This document shows, in pieces, positions 29,564 through 38,543 of a stretch of DNA of 38,570 nucleotides. A program made the position numbers and the translations under genes. The number at the start of each line of letters is the position of its first letter. The first letter of the stretch is position 1. The notes under the pieces are model-generated. The model was not told the DNA's origin. It saw only the letters and a program-made list of their open reading frames with translations, and did not search any database. The stretch is from Synergistaceae bacterium. Its GTDB lineage: Bacteria; Synergistota; Synergistia; Synergistales; Aminobacteriaceae. The stretch lies in the NCBI GenBank assembly GCA_017444345.1, contig JAFSWW010000031.1, forward strand, positions 1 through 38,570, given 5' to 3'.

Positions 29564-30802
29564 ATGCAGCATTTTGATACACTCATAATCGGAGGAGGCC
29601 CCGCGGGGTTAATGGCTGCTGTTCGTGCGTCATCGATCGGGCAAAAAGTTATAATCGTTGAGAAAAATGAGAAACTCGGCGAGAAATTATTACTTGCTGG
29701 GCGGGGACGGTGTAATTTTACTAATGCGGAACCTGACATAAATAATTTTATTGCTAAATACGGCGACAAGGGCAAATTTTTATATTCAGCTTTTAGCAAG
29801 TTCGGACCTCATGAGACAATGTCATTTTTTGCGAGTCACGGAGTCGACATCATAGAAGAACGAGGCAAAAGAGTCTTCCCGGCATCCGGAGGCGGTCAAA
29901 GGATTCTAGACACTCTTATAATGCAGTGCAGAAAATATAACGTGAAAATTTTTCGCTCAAATCCCGTCAAAGCTCTCAAGATAAAAGATTCACGCGTAAA
30001 TTACATAATCACAGAGAATGAAGAAATCAGCGCTGATAAATATATTATTGCAACAGGCGGCAAATCTTATCCCAAAACAGGCTCAACAGGGGACGGATAT
30101 AGACTCGCTCAGCAAGCCGGACACACTATAACAAAATTATTTCCTGCACTTGTACCAGTTAAGACTCAAGAAATTTGGCCGAGACTCGCAAGCGGGTGCG
30201 ATCTGAAAAATGTAAGATTGACGGTAATACGCGACGGCAAAGAAATTGATAATCGATTCGGACAAATGGAATTTACTAATTTCGGAGTGAGCGGGCCTAT
30301 TGTAATGGATTTAAGCTCATTTATTCCCGAATGGCAGGAAGGAGCGCAAAGTTTAGAGTTTTCGCTTGATTTAAAGCCTAGTCTTACTCACGGGATATTA
30401 ATAGAACGAGTCAATCGCGAAATCAAAAAATTTTCAGGCCGCAAAAGATTCGCAGGTCTAGCGCGTTCACTCGTTCCCGCAAAATTAACGCCTTTGATTC
30501 TGGAACTCTCAGACATTCCGCATGATAAGCCTATTGAATATATCTCAAGTGAAGAAATTTTTGAGTTCGTGAAGCTGCTTAAAGATATTAGAATGCACAT
30601 TAACGGGCTATGGAGCTTTAATAATGCAGTAGTTACTAACGGCGGAGTCTCTCTCAAAGAAATAGAGCCGTCAACTATGAAGTCAAAACTATGCGATAAT
30701 TTATACTTTGCCGGTGAAGTATTAGACTTGAACGGGCCTTCAGGAGGGTTTAATCTTCAAATTTGCTGGAGCACAGGTTATATATCAGGGAGCGTGAATT
30801 AA
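29564..30802 (+). CDS. NAD(P)/FAD-dependent oxidoreductase, HI0933/YhiN (BaiN-like) family
   Basis: The 412-residue flavoprotein starts with the dinucleotide motif LIIGGGPAGLMAAVRAS (about 7-23). It then shows the family-specific LLLAGRGRCNFTNAE (about 44-58), an ATGGKSYPKTGSTGDGY segment (about 165-181) and the C-terminal FAGEVLDLNGPSGGFNLQ (about 383-400). Most members are uncharacterised; some relatives reduce steroid intermediates (BaiN). The substrate is unknown. AAAGGAG precedes the ATG. coaX begins just after its stop and the following genes overlap, so this heads a compact five-gene cluster. Confidence 0.9.
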   Translation: MQHFDTLIIGGGPAGLMAAVRASSIGQKVIIVEKNEKLGEKLLLAGRGRCNFTNAEPDINNFIAKYGDKGKFLYSAFSKFGPHETMSFFASHGVDIIEERGKRVFPASGGGQRILDTLIMQCRKYNVKIFRSNPVKALKIKDSRVNYIITENEEISADKYIIATGGKSYPKTGSTGDGYRLAQQAGHTITKLFPALVPVKTQEIWPRLASGCDLKNVRLTVIRDGKEIDNRFGQMEFTNFGVSGPIVMDLSSFIPEWQEGAQSLEFSLDLKPSLTHGILIERVNREIKKFSGRKRFAGLARSLVPAKLTPLILELSDIPHDKPIEYISSEEIFEFVKLLKDIRMHINGLWSFNNAVVTNGGVSLKEIEPSTMKSKLCDNLYFAGEVLDLNGPSGGFNLQICWSTGYISGSVN

Positions 30803-30803
30803 A

Positions 30804-31574
30804 ATGTTATTAGTAATCGACGCAGGAAATACGACAATTGCAGCGGGAGTCTTTGACGGTAATAATTTAATTGCACATTGGCGGCTGTCTTCAATTTCTC
30901 GGACATCGGACGAATTCGGCTTATATTTGCGGGAACTGCTTGCGGCTCAAAATATAAATCACTCGTCAATCACTGGCGCGGCGTTTGCTTCTGTAGTGCC
31001 TTCTTTGGATTTCGCTATAACTGAAGCAATCAAGCAATATTTTAATATTACCCCTTTACAAGTTAATTCAGAGACTGACACGGGGCTTGAATTGCGCGTA
31101 AAGAATCCTAGTGAAGTCGGAGCAGATAGAATCGTAAATGTCTTTGCTGGACTTCATAAATACGGCTCGCCTTTGATAGTCGTAGATTACGGCACGGCTA
31201 TAACATTTGACTGCATTTCTCCGGAGGGTGCATATTTAGGCGGAGTAATTGCCCCCGGTCTTGTTTCGGGAATCTCGGCTTTATTCTCAAAGGCTGCTAA
31301 ATTGCCTCAAGTCTCGCTTTCTATTCCTGAAAGAGTTATCGGGATTAACACAACGGAAAATATACAGTCGGGAATTTTATACGGCAACGGGGGATTAACT
31401 GACAGATTAATTGACTTAATACGCGACACAGACGGAATGAAGGCCGCAAAAGTCGTAGCAACAGGAGGGCACGCGGCTTTAATGGAAAAAGTTTCGCGAA
31501 ATATTGAATACGTAGATAACTGGCTCATGCTTGACGGGTTAAGACTAATTTACGAGAGAAATAATAAATCATGA
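30804..31574 (+). CDS. coaX: Type III pantothenate kinase
   Basis: CoaX phosphorylates pantothenate in the first step of coenzyme A synthesis; type III enzymes need a monovalent cation and are not inhibited by CoA. The 256 residues show the ASKHA-fold motifs: LVIDAGNTTIAAGVFDG (about 3-19), SEVGADRIVNVFAGLHKYG (about 107-125), VVDYGTAITFDCIS (about 129-142), GGVIAPGLVSG (about 149-159) and VVATGGHA (about 213-220). The stop overlaps the dus start (ATGA), suggesting coupled translation. Confidence 0.96.
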   Translation: MLLVIDAGNTTIAAGVFDGNNLIAHWRLSSISRTSDEFGLYLRELLAAQNINHSSITGAAFASVVPSLDFAITEAIKQYFNITPLQVNSETDTGLELRVKNPSEVGADRIVNVFAGLHKYGSPLIVVDYGTAITFDCISPEGAYLGGVIAPGLVSGISALFSKAAKLPQVSLSIPERVIGINTTENIQSGILYGNGGLTDRLIDLIRDTDGMKAAKVVATGGHAALMEKVSRNIEYVDNWLMLDGLRLIYERNNKS

Positions 31575-32500
31575 TTCATGCGGGAGGGCTTGAACTCGAT
31601 AATAAATTATGTCTTGCTCCGTTAGCTGGAGTAACGACTCTGACAATACGCGAATTTTTTTCGGGAATGGGCGCGGCCTTGACTCATACGGAAATGATAA
31701 GCTGTTCGGGACTGATTCGCGACAATACAAAGACTCTTGACATGCTGAAAGTTTCAAGTTTTGAGTCGCCCTTAATTGTGCAGTTATTCGCACCTGATGA
31801 GAAAATTTTATATAACGGAGCTTTGAAAGTTTTGACTCATTGTGAGAAATTTTCAGGACTGGGAATAAATATGGCTTGTCCAATGCCTAAGATAACTAAA
31901 AACGGGGCTGGCTCGGCTTTAATGCGTCGTCCGGAAATTGCCGCAAAAATGGTAAGCTGCCTAAAAAATTTAAATCTTCCAGTCTGGATAAAGACCCGCA
32001 AATTTGATAATGATTACGAGACTCTAAAATTTGCCGAGCTATTAATAAATTCCGGAGCTGATAATGTCTGCATTCATGGCCGGACACCCTCACAACGTTA
32101 TGAAGGAATTGCTGACAGGTCAATAATTTCACTTGCTGCTAAAGAGTTCCCCGGTTATATAAGTGCTAGCGGCGATGTTAAGAATCTTGCTGACATTGAC
32201 GAATATTTAAATATGGGCTGCGTTATAGTCATGATTGCCCGGGGAGCGTTTGCAAATCCCTGCTTGTTTGAAGAGTACAGGGGGATTTACAGGACTCAAT
32301 GTGAAAAACTTGACGCTTTAACAAAATTTGCATATAGGACTCTGGAAATTTCCGGCGAACATAGAGCAGTCGTGTTATTAAAGCGATTCGCGGGAAGTAT
32401 GCTCAAATTTAAGAACGGCGCGGCGAATTTAAGACAGCAGGCAATGATTTCTACTAGTCTTGAAGAGATATTAAATATTTTTAGAAGGAGTATATATTAA
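31571..32500 (+). CDS. dus: tRNA-dihydrouridine synthase
   Basis: Dus enzymes reduce uridine to dihydrouridine in tRNA D-loops using FMN and NADPH. The 309-residue TIM-barrel shows LAPLAGVTTLTIREFF (about 16-31), NMACPMPKITKNGAGSAL with the catalytic Cys (about 99-116), IKTRKFDND (about 137-145), CIHGRTPSQRYEG (about 165-177) and SGDVKNLADIDEYL (about 195-208). It overlaps both neighbours (ATGA with coaX, TAATG with the TSCPD gene). Which D-loop position it modifies cannot be told; DusB-like is most likely. Confidence 0.92.
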   Translation: MIHAGGLELDNKLCLAPLAGVTTLTIREFFSGMGAALTHTEMISCSGLIRDNTKTLDMLKVSSFESPLIVQLFAPDEKILYNGALKVLTHCEKFSGLGINMACPMPKITKNGAGSALMRRPEIAAKMVSCLKNLNLPVWIKTRKFDNDYETLKFAELLINSGADNVCIHGRTPSQRYEGIADRSIISLAAKEFPGYISASGDVKNLADIDEYLNMGCVIVMIARGAFANPCLFEEYRGIYRTQCEKLDALTKFAYRTLEISGEHRAVVLLKRFAGSMLKFKNGAANLRQQAMISTSLEEILNIFRRSIY

Positions 32501-32757
32501 TGAGTAAACACGTTGATTTTATGCCGAACGGTGTATGTTCGAGATATATAATATTTGACATTGACGATGATAACAAGATTCACGGGCTTAACTTTATAGG
32601 CGGCTGTCCGGGCAATCTGAAGGCAATATCAAGACTTTTAGAGGGTGCAGACGCTGCTGATACTGCGAAAATTTTACGGGGGAATCTTTGCGGAAATCGG
32701 GGAACTTCATGCGCTGATCAATTAGCTATAGCAATCGAGGGGGCTTTGTCGTCATGA
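32500..32757 (+). CDS. TSCPD domain protein (TIGR03905 family)
   Basis: The 85-residue protein belongs to the small family that resembles the C-terminal TSCPD domain of vitamin B12-dependent ribonucleotide reductase. The pattern GVCSRYIIFDI, GGCPGNLKAISRLLEG and NRGTSCADQLAIAIEG gives four conserved Cys (near residues 13, 36, 65 and 72) likely to bind metal. The role is unknown. The AAGGAG site is at a good distance, and the start overlaps the dus stop. Confidence 0.88.
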   Translation: MSKHVDFMPNGVCSRYIIFDIDDDNKIHGLNFIGGCPGNLKAISRLLEGADAADTAKILRGNLCGNRGTSCADQLAIAIEGALSS

Positions 32758-33074
32758 AAGTAAATAATAATAATAATAAATATAATTTTGGCAGTATATG
32801 GGACGAATTACCGGCAAAACGTGAAAAAAAATTACCTGATTCACAATCTGAAGCTATAGAACTTGTTAATGCTGCCCAGTCAAGCATGGATAAATCGACT
32901 CTTAAGGCATGGGACTCACATAATGACATGATGAAGAAGTCGGCGGAGTTAAGACAAATTCAGGCAAGAAAGAAAGCCATCGAACAGCAATATCAAGAGG
33001 ACCGGGACGAACAGCGCGAATTAATGGCAAAAATCGCCCTTGAGAATGCACAGAGACGCGAGAGACTCAAATAA
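32754..33074 (+). CDS. Small coiled-coil protein, unknown function
   Basis: The 106-residue product starts with an Asn repeat (AAT codons, MKVNNNNNKYNFGSIWDELP), then forms a highly charged helix from about residue 25 to the end (AELRQIQARKKAIEQQYQED and on). No domain is recognised. It overlaps the TSCPD gene by 4 bases at the start (ATGA) and convergent queA by 8 bases at the end. Operon position and overlap support it being real. Confidence 0.7.
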   Translation: MKVNNNNNKYNFGSIWDELPAKREKKLPDSQSEAIELVNAAQSSMDKSTLKAWDSHNDMMKKSAELRQIQARKKAIEQQYQEDRDEQRELMAKIALENAQRRERLK

Positions 33075-34158
33075 TAAACATTGCATCACCGAAGGAGAAA
33101 AAACGCCAGTTATTTTTTATAGCAAGTTCATAGATTGAGATTAGGCGCGATAAAATTTTTTGATTCTCTTCAGGCGTGAAAGCTCCTGCTCGATTCGCCG
33201 CAAATGATGATACTAGCATTATTAACGAACTTTCGGGCAGGTGAAAATTTGTGATTAACCCGTCAACTATCTTGAATTTATAGCCCGGATATATAAATAA
33301 TTTCGTCTCAAGTATTCCGGATTTGATTATATTATTCTCGTCGCTAAAAGATTCAAGAGTTCGTGCCGCAGTTGTTCCGCATGCTATAATCCGCCCGCCT
33401 TTGGATTTATGCTCGTTAATAATTTGCGCTGTAATTTCCGGAATCTCGCAGTGTTCAGTGTGAATATTATGATCTCTTATATCATGAGTCTTTACCGGCC
33501 TGAATGTTCCTAATCCTACGTGAAGAGTTATATATGCAATTTTTACACCTTTATATTTGATTTTATCAAGTAATTCCGGCGTGAAATGCAAACTTGCTGT
33601 AGGTGCTGCTGCTGAGCCGTCATTTTTCGCAAAAACTGTCTGATAAGATTCGCGCATATTTGACTCGGAGTCATTCTTTATATATGGAGGTAAAGGCATT
33701 CTCCCGGACTCGTCAAGAAATTTCATGACTCTTTCTCTTGAGTCAAAATCAAATTTTATTATTCTGATTCCTTGGGGCTTGTCGGCTATAATATGAACTC
33801 TTGAATTATTTATGTTCACGCAAGATCCCTCATGTAATTTTTTAGCAGGCTTAACAAGAGCTTCCCACGTTATAAAATCAGCGTCTAAATTTTTGAGTAA
33901 TAATATTTCACACTTCCCGCCGGAGTCTCTAAAGGCATTCAATCTCGCAGGAATCACGCGCGTATCATTCAGAATTAATAAATCATTCGGAGTCAAATAA
34001 TTTATTATGTCCCTGAAATAATTATTTATATTGATTGAGTCATTCTCTACGTTCCATATTAATAATTTTGACGAATCACGAGGACTCGCGGGATATTGCG
34101 CGATTCTTTCGGGCGGTAATTCATATTTATACGAGCTTAAATCATATAAATCACTCAT
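33067..34158 (-). CDS. queA: S-adenosylmethionine:tRNA ribosyltransferase-isomerase
   Basis: QueA transfers and rearranges the ribosyl part of SAM onto 7-aminomethyl-7-deazaguanine in tRNA, forming epoxyqueuosine. The 363 residues show the N-terminal LPPERIAQYPASPRDSSKLL (about 15-34), LNDTRVIPARL (about 61-71), AAPTASLHFTPELL (about 186-199), HVGLGTFRPV (about 213-222) and the C-terminal TNFHLPESSLIMLVSSFA (about 306-323). Length is close to the family norm. It overlaps the upstream spoIID-like gene by 4 bases. Confidence 0.96.
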   Translation of the reverse strand: MSDLYDLSSYKYELPPERIAQYPASPRDSSKLLIWNVENDSININNYFRDIINYLTPNDLLILNDTRVIPARLNAFRDSGGKCEILLLKNLDADFITWEALVKPAKKLHEGSCVNINNSRVHIIADKPQGIRIIKFDFDSRERVMKFLDESGRMPLPPYIKNDSESNMRESYQTVFAKNDGSAAAPTASLHFTPELLDKIKYKGVKIAYITLHVGLGTFRPVKTHDIRDHNIHTEHCEIPEITAQIINEHKSKGGRIIACGTTAARTLESFSDENNIIKSGILETKLFIYPGYKFKIVDGLITNFHLPESSLIMLVSSFAANRAGAFTPEENQKILSRLISIYELAIKNNWRFFSFGDAMFII

Positions 34159-35561
34159 CTAATTTTCCTTACGTCTGTGCCGGGGTAATAGTGCGATAAA
34201 ATTTGTTCGGCCTTGTAACCTTTTTCAGCCATTGCCATAGTCCCCCATTGACAGAGTCCGACTCCATGTCCCCAGCCCCGCCCGTAAAATATAAACTCGT
34301 TGCCGTGCCTTTCGATTGAATAGCCGTATTTATTCATTTTTTGAGCCGGTGCAGGAGTGTTATTATTATTATTATTTGCCGGTTTATTGCGTGAAGTCCG
34401 TCCGAGTCCAATTTGATAATAATCTTTCTGTTTAGCGGGATTTGCTAGCATGTCAATTAATTCTGTTGTAGTAAAAACTCCCTCGGCTGTCATTTTCGCG
34501 ATTGCCTGTTCTTCGCTGAAATTAAGATTACTTGCTGAAGGTTGATTTTTTTGCGTTGTAACGAGTCCGCTCGGTGTTGTCGTGTTATTTACGTTGAATG
34601 AACCTCCCGACGGTGTGAACATTGTACTCTTTATAGTTCGGGGATCTACTGCGAGTCTAAATTGTGATGCTCTAATTGTCTTGCTGCCTCGACTGCCTAT
34701 AAATGTCATCATGATAGCCCGCCCGCCCTTGTCAACGTCCGAGACTTGAATCTCTGAAATTTTGCCGATATTTGAGCCTGTTACTTTTGTGATAGCTGCT
34801 TGAATCTTAGAAACTGGGACTCTTGCGTTCCATACTGAGACGGGAGATTTATAATTCACTACTTCAGGGACTCCGCATAAATAGGGCTTATCGTTTTGTC
34901 CCCATACGTCAGCAACGTCAGCAGTGTGTCCTCCGCTGTCCGAATGAAAATAAGTTGTTGCCATTTCGTTCCCATATGCGAGAATTAATCCCGCTGTGCT
35001 GTTTACTGCCTGATTAGTTTTTGCTGTCTCGACTCCCGCGCCTTTGTAGACTTGATCAGCGTCCGAATCTACAACGTCATAGCCCTTATCTGCTCGATTC
35101 ATGCTTTGCTTGAGTGCGTAAGTCCGTGCGCAGATAGCTTGAGTCCTCAATGCTTCCATGTGCCAATTTGCCCCGACTTCAGCCGGTAAAACCCCGTATA
35201 AATATTGTTCGAGATCTAAGACGTTAAGCAAGCCGGCCCGCTGAGTAATGAGAAATGCTCCCCGATAAGATTTGCCGTTGAACTTAAGAAAGCCCGTGCC
35301 CGTTATTCTCACTGGTAAGGGGAAGGAAAAATTACCGATTGAGACATTTGCGCCGTTGACAGAAATTTTTGCGGAATTGCTTAGATTTGAGACCCGCCCC
35401 GACGAATCAGTCATCATTAAATTCCCGTCTGATACCCCGATATTAAAACTTTTTGCGCCCGATAATTTCACGTAAATATCCCGTGCCTGTGATTCTTGTG
35501 AGTTCAAAGCAATTATTATTACAGCAAGAAATATTATAATTCTCTTAAGATATGCGCTCAT
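34155..35561 (-). CDS. SpoIID/LytB domain protein (secreted amidase-enhancer or lytic transglycosylase type)
   Basis: The 468-residue protein has a signal peptide (about 1-26, IIIFLAVIIIALNSQESQA) and a SpoIID/LytB domain (about 85-300). The domain includes LDLEQYLYGVLPAEVGANWH (about 115-134), QAICARTYAL, YFHSDSGGHTADVADVWGQN and, at the far C-terminus, GRGWGHGVGLCQWG. SpoIID is a glycan-cleaving enzyme in sporulation. In non-sporulating diderms such proteins act in cell-wall remodelling. A low-complexity linker (Asn/Thr/Pro, about 380-400) precedes the final motif. ATG follows AGGAGG. Between ruvB and this gene lies a perfect inverted repeat, yet all genes are on one strand. Confidence 0.9.
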   Translation of the reverse strand: MSAYLKRIIIFLAVIIIALNSQESQARDIYVKLSGAKSFNIGVSDGNLMMTDSSGRVSNLSNSAKISVNGANVSIGNFSFPLPVRITGTGFLKFNGKSYRGAFLITQRAGLLNVLDLEQYLYGVLPAEVGANWHMEALRTQAICARTYALKQSMNRADKGYDVVDSDADQVYKGAGVETAKTNQAVNSTAGLILAYGNEMATTYFHSDSGGHTADVADVWGQNDKPYLCGVPEVVNYKSPVSVWNARVPVSKIQAAITKVTGSNIGKISEIQVSDVDKGGRAIMMTFIGSRGSKTIRASQFRLAVDPRTIKSTMFTPSGGSFNVNNTTTPSGLVTTQKNQPSASNLNFSEEQAIAKMTAEGVFTTTELIDMLANPAKQKDYYQIGLGRTSRNKPANNNNNNTPAPAQKMNKYGYSIERHGNEFIFYGRGWGHGVGLCQWGTMAMAEKGYKAEQILSHYYPGTDVRKIR

Positions 35562-35613
35562 GAAAAATAAATCGTCCTCCTGTCATTCTTGTAAAAAATT
35601 TTTATTCCTGTAT

Positions 35614-35642
35614 GCGAGAAAACCCCGTGCCCGTTTTCTCGC
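35614..35642. terminator. Perfect 10-bp inverted repeat between ruvB and the spoIID-like gene
   Basis: GCGAGAAAAC (35614-35623) and GTTTTCTCGC (35633-35642) form a perfect stem with a 9-base GC-rich loop. On the minus strand it is followed by ATACAGGAATAAAAATTTTTT. It may be a partial terminator or a processing site, since it lies in the only sizeable gap (110 bases) of this gene block. Confidence 0.5.
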
Positions 35643-35671
35643 GCTCTTTCCCCGCCCGGAATCCCCTGCCA

Positions 35672-36697
35672 TCATAGCGGCAATAATAAATCGTCATTTC
35701 TCGGCCAAAAATCCCGGCCAAGATATAAATATGCGTTCTGTGTAGCTTTACGGCCTCGCGGTGTTCGTTCGAGTAAACCTTTTTGAATCAAATATGGCTC
35801 GTAAATATCTTCTATAGTCTGCGAGTCTTCATTAATTGCCGCTGCCAAAGTTCCCAGTCCGACTGGTCCGCCGTTGAATAAATCTATAATAGTCCGCAAA
35901 ATCCGCCGGTCGCCCTCGTCGAGTCCCTGCGAATCAACGTCAAGCATATTCATAGCACGAACTGCAATATTTTCGCCTATTTCCGTGCCTGCTCCGGTCA
36001 AGACGCTGGCAACATCACGAACCCGCCGCAATAATCTTAATGCAATTCTCGGAGTCCCCCGTGAACGTTTAGCAATTTCGAGTCCTGCTTCACTAGAAAT
36101 TTTCACGTTTAAGACATTAGCAGCCCGCAAAATTATTTGATTTAATTCAGCGTCATTATATAAAGCTAACTGCTCAACGATTCCGAATCTTGCACGTAAT
36201 GGAGAAGTCAACAGCCCTAATCTTGTAGTAGCTCCGCAAAGTGTGAACTTAGGCAGATTCAGCGCAATAGTCCGAGCCATAGGGCCTTTACCGACTACAA
36301 TATGCAGCGTGAAATCTTCCATAGCAGGATATAGAATTTCTTCAACCTGTGCGGGCATTCTGTGAATCTCGTCAATAAATAATACGTCGTTGCGCTCAAT
36401 ATTTGAGACAATTGCGGCCAAGTCCCCCGCTCGTTCAAGTGCCGGCCCTGTTGTAGTTCGTAATTGTCCGCCCATTTCTTGAGCGATTATCCCTGCAAGT
36501 GTAGTCTTGCCCAGTCCCGGAGGCCCATAAAATAAAATGTGATCTAATGGCTCACTGCGTCCCTTTGCTGCTGAAATATAAATCTGTAATTTCTCGCGTA
36601 ATTTCTCCTGACCTATAAAATCAGCTAAAAATTTCGGCCTTATCGTTAAATCTTCCTGATTTCTGGGAGTGTCAAATATTCTATCTTTATCCGGCAT
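35672..36697 (-). CDS. ruvB: Holliday junction branch migration helicase RuvB
   Basis: RuvB is the AAA+ motor that drives branch migration with RuvA. The 341 residues show [11 protein letters not shown] (about 29-39), Walker [11 protein letters not shown] (about 59-68), Walker [11 protein letters not shown] (about 109-118), the sensor [18 protein letters not shown] (about 159-176) and the C-terminal winged helix with [17 protein letters not shown] (about 313-329). The start ATG overlaps the ruvA stop (TAATG). Confidence 0.98.
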   Translation of the reverse strand: MPDKDRIFDTPRNQEDLTIRPKFLADFIGQEKLREKLQIYISAAKGRSEPLDHILFYGPPGLGKTTLAGIIAQEMGGQLRTTTGPALERAGDLAAIVSNIERNDVLFIDEIHRMPAQVEEILYPAMEDFTLHIVVGKGPMARTIALNLPKFTLCGATTRLGLLTSPLRARFGIVEQLALYNDAELNQIILRAANVLNVKISSEAGLEIAKRSRGTPRIALRLLRRVRDVASVLTGAGTEIGENIAVRAMNMLDVDSQGLDEGDRRILRTIIDLFNGGPVGLGTLAAAINEDSQTIEDIYEPYLIQKGLLERTPRGRKATQNAYLYLGRDFWPRNDDLLLPL

Positions 36698-37308
36698 TAC
36701 TTGTGAAGCTCCCTTAATGCGAGTCTCAATAAATCTTCTTCACTCAGCGAGTTAAAATCTTCACCGTGTGCAGCCCGTAAAAGATTCACTACTCCGCCCG
36801 CGTCTGAACGTGAGAATCCCAGCGATAAAAGCGCGTCAATCACTGAGTCCGCATGTCCTGAAGATTTTATTATTTCCTGTGAGCTAATATCTTGACCGCC
36901 TATAATCTTTAACGCCGCAATATTCTTTAACTCAAAGCAAAGACGCTCGGCCATTTTCCTGCCGACTCCTGATACTCGTGTGAAAGCGTTTAAATCTGCT
37001 GAAGTTACTGCGTTGACTATTTCATTTATTGACAGTTCCGATAAAATTGCGATTCCTGTTTTGCCTCCGACACCTTTAATGCTGGTGAGTCTGATAAAAA
37101 TTTCGCGCTCCTGTTCAGAATTAAAACCGTAAATCACCGCGCCCGATTCTGAAATCTGCATAGAAGTTATAACCCGTAAATTTTCGCCGGTCTTGCAATT
37201 ATTCAGGACTGAACGCGAGCATAGAATCTCGAATCCTATTCCGTTTACGTCAAGAATTAACAAATTATCAAGAATATCTAAAACTTGCCCATTAAGTGAA
37301 CGAATCAT
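36697..37308 (-). CDS. ruvA: Holliday junction DNA helicase subunit RuvA
   Basis: RuvA binds four-way junctions as a tetramer and loads RuvB. The 203 residues have the OB-fold start [20 protein letters not shown], helix-hairpin-helix repeats including [16 protein letters not shown] (about 72-87) and [18 protein letters not shown] (about 109-126), and a C-terminal UBA-like domain (about 155-203) that contacts RuvB. Its ATG overlaps the ruvC TGA. Confidence 0.97.
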   Translation of the reverse strand: MIRSLNGQVLDILDNLLILDVNGIGFEILCSRSVLNNCKTGENLRVITSMQISESGAVIYGFNSEQEREIFIRLTSIKGVGGKTGIAILSELSINEIVNAVTSADLNAFTRVSGVGRKMAERLCFELKNIAALKIIGGQDISSQEIIKSSGHADSVIDALLSLGFSRSDAGGVVNLLRAAHGEDFNSLSEEDLLRLALRELHK

Positions 37309-37784
37309 GAAAATTTCTCCATTGCTAAACCCGTAATTGCTGCTGCGAGTGCGTCGGCTGTGTCGTCAGGTTTAGGAATCTCGTCAAGTGCTAGAAATCT
37401 TTGTATCATTCTTTGAACTTGAGTTTTATCGGCTGAACCTGTTCCGCAGAGAGTCAATTTTATTTGATTAGGTTTAGGCTCTAAGACTGGCAGATTATTC
37501 TGTGCAGCAAGTAAGATAACTACTCCGCGAGCTTGATAGACAAATTCAGCCGTTGTTGTATTACGCCCGAAAAATAATCTCTCAACAGAAAGAAAATCAG
37601 GTTTTGACAAATTAATTTGCTCCTGAAGTGAATCATAAATTTTCAGGAGCCTGGCACTAAATATCATATCGGGGCTAGTTTCTATACAGCCGTAATTCAA
37701 AGCACGCAGATCAACGCCTGATTGAGTTACTGCTCCATAGCCTACACGAGCTAAACCGGGATCAATTCCTAGACAAACACGCAA
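37305..37784 (-). CDS. ruvC: Crossover junction endodeoxyribonuclease RuvC
   Basis: RuvC resolves Holliday junctions by paired nicks. The 159 residues show GIDPGLARVGYG with the catalytic Asp (about 6-17), SVERLFFGRNTTTA with the catalytic Glu (about 66-79) and the final acidic motif PDDTADALAAA (about 139-149). The start codon is TTG at 37782-37784, three bases after the yebC stop. It is clearly cotranscribed with yebC, ruvA and ruvB. Confidence 0.97.
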   Translation of the reverse strand: MRVCLGIDPGLARVGYGAVTQSGVDLRALNYGCIETSPDMIFSARLLKIYDSLQEQINLSKPDFLSVERLFFGRNTTTAEFVYQARGVVILLAAQNNLPVLEPKPNQIKLTLCGTGSADKTQVQRMIQRFLALDEIPKPDDTADALAAAITGLAMEKFS

Positions 37785-37787
37785 AAA

Positions 37788-38543
37788 TTACTCGTCCTCT
37801 ATCTGTGAAGCTATCTCGTCGGGAATATCAAAATTTGAGTAAACATTTTGCACGTCGTCATGTTCTTCGAGAGCGTCAACGAGCCGCAAAACTTTTCTTG
37901 CTGCCTCAGGGTCTGAAATCTCAACGGGAGTTTTTGCAATCATTGAGACTTCTGCGCTGTCAACGACATATTTATTTGCCTCAAGTGCTTTTTGCAGTGC
38001 GTCCAAATCAGCAGGCTCACAATAAAGCGTAAATCCCTCGTCATTTGCTTCCATGTCAGACATGCCCGAATCAAGTCCTACAGTCATTAAAGCGTCCTCG
38101 TCAAGTCCCTCGCCTTTGACTTCAATAACTCCTTTACGGTCAAACATCCAAGCGACAGAGCCGGACTCGCCCATCTGCCCCCCGTTGCGTGCCAGTAATG
38201 CTCGAATTTCGGGAGTCGTACGATTTCTATTATCTGTCATTACGTTTACGAGTACGGCAATTCCTGAAGGTCCATAAGCCTCGTATGTGAGTTCGTCATA
38301 AGTGATGTCGCCGAGTTCGCCCGTGCCTCGTTTGATTGCGCGTGTAATATTATCATTAGGAACACTGACGGCCTTAGCGCGTTCGATTGCGGTCTTGAGT
38401 CTCATGTTCATAGCGGGGTCGCCGCCTCCGTCTTTAGCTGCAATGATAATAGCACGTACTAATTTCTGAAATAAATTCCCTCGTTTTGCGTCCTGTGCTG
38501 CTTTACGGTGCTTAATATTTGCCCATTTTGAATGTCCTGACAA
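37788..38543 (-). CDS. yebC: YebC/PmpR family transcription or translation factor
   Basis: YebC/PmpR proteins are described both as DNA-binding regulators and as factors that relieve ribosome stalling at proline stretches. The 251 residues start with the signature SGHSKWANIKHRKAAQDAKR and continue with NMRLKTAIERAKAVSVPNDN (about 45-64), YEAYGPSGIAVLV (about 84-96) and NGGQMGESGSVAWMFDRKG (about 115-133). The start is TTG at 38541-38543, after AGGAGTG. It heads the ruv cluster, an arrangement common across bacteria. The gene is complete in the window. Confidence 0.97.
   Translation of the reverse strand: MSGHSKWANIKHRKAAQDAKRGNLFQKLVRAIIIAAKDGGGDPAMNMRLKTAIERAKAVSVPNDNITRAIKRGTGELGDITYDELTYEAYGPSGIAVLVNVMTDNRNRTTPEIRALLARNGGQMGESGSVAWMFDRKGVIEVKGEGLDEDALMTVGLDSGMSDMEANDEGFTLYCEPADLDALQKALEANKYVVDSAEVSMIAKTPVEISDPEAARKVLRLVDALEEHDDVQNVYSNFDIPDEIASQIEDE

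Noticed and set aside
32766-32780. AAT repeat at the start of the small coiled-coil gene as a phase-variation tract
   Set aside because: It is a trinucleotide repeat, so length change would add or remove Asn without shifting the frame.
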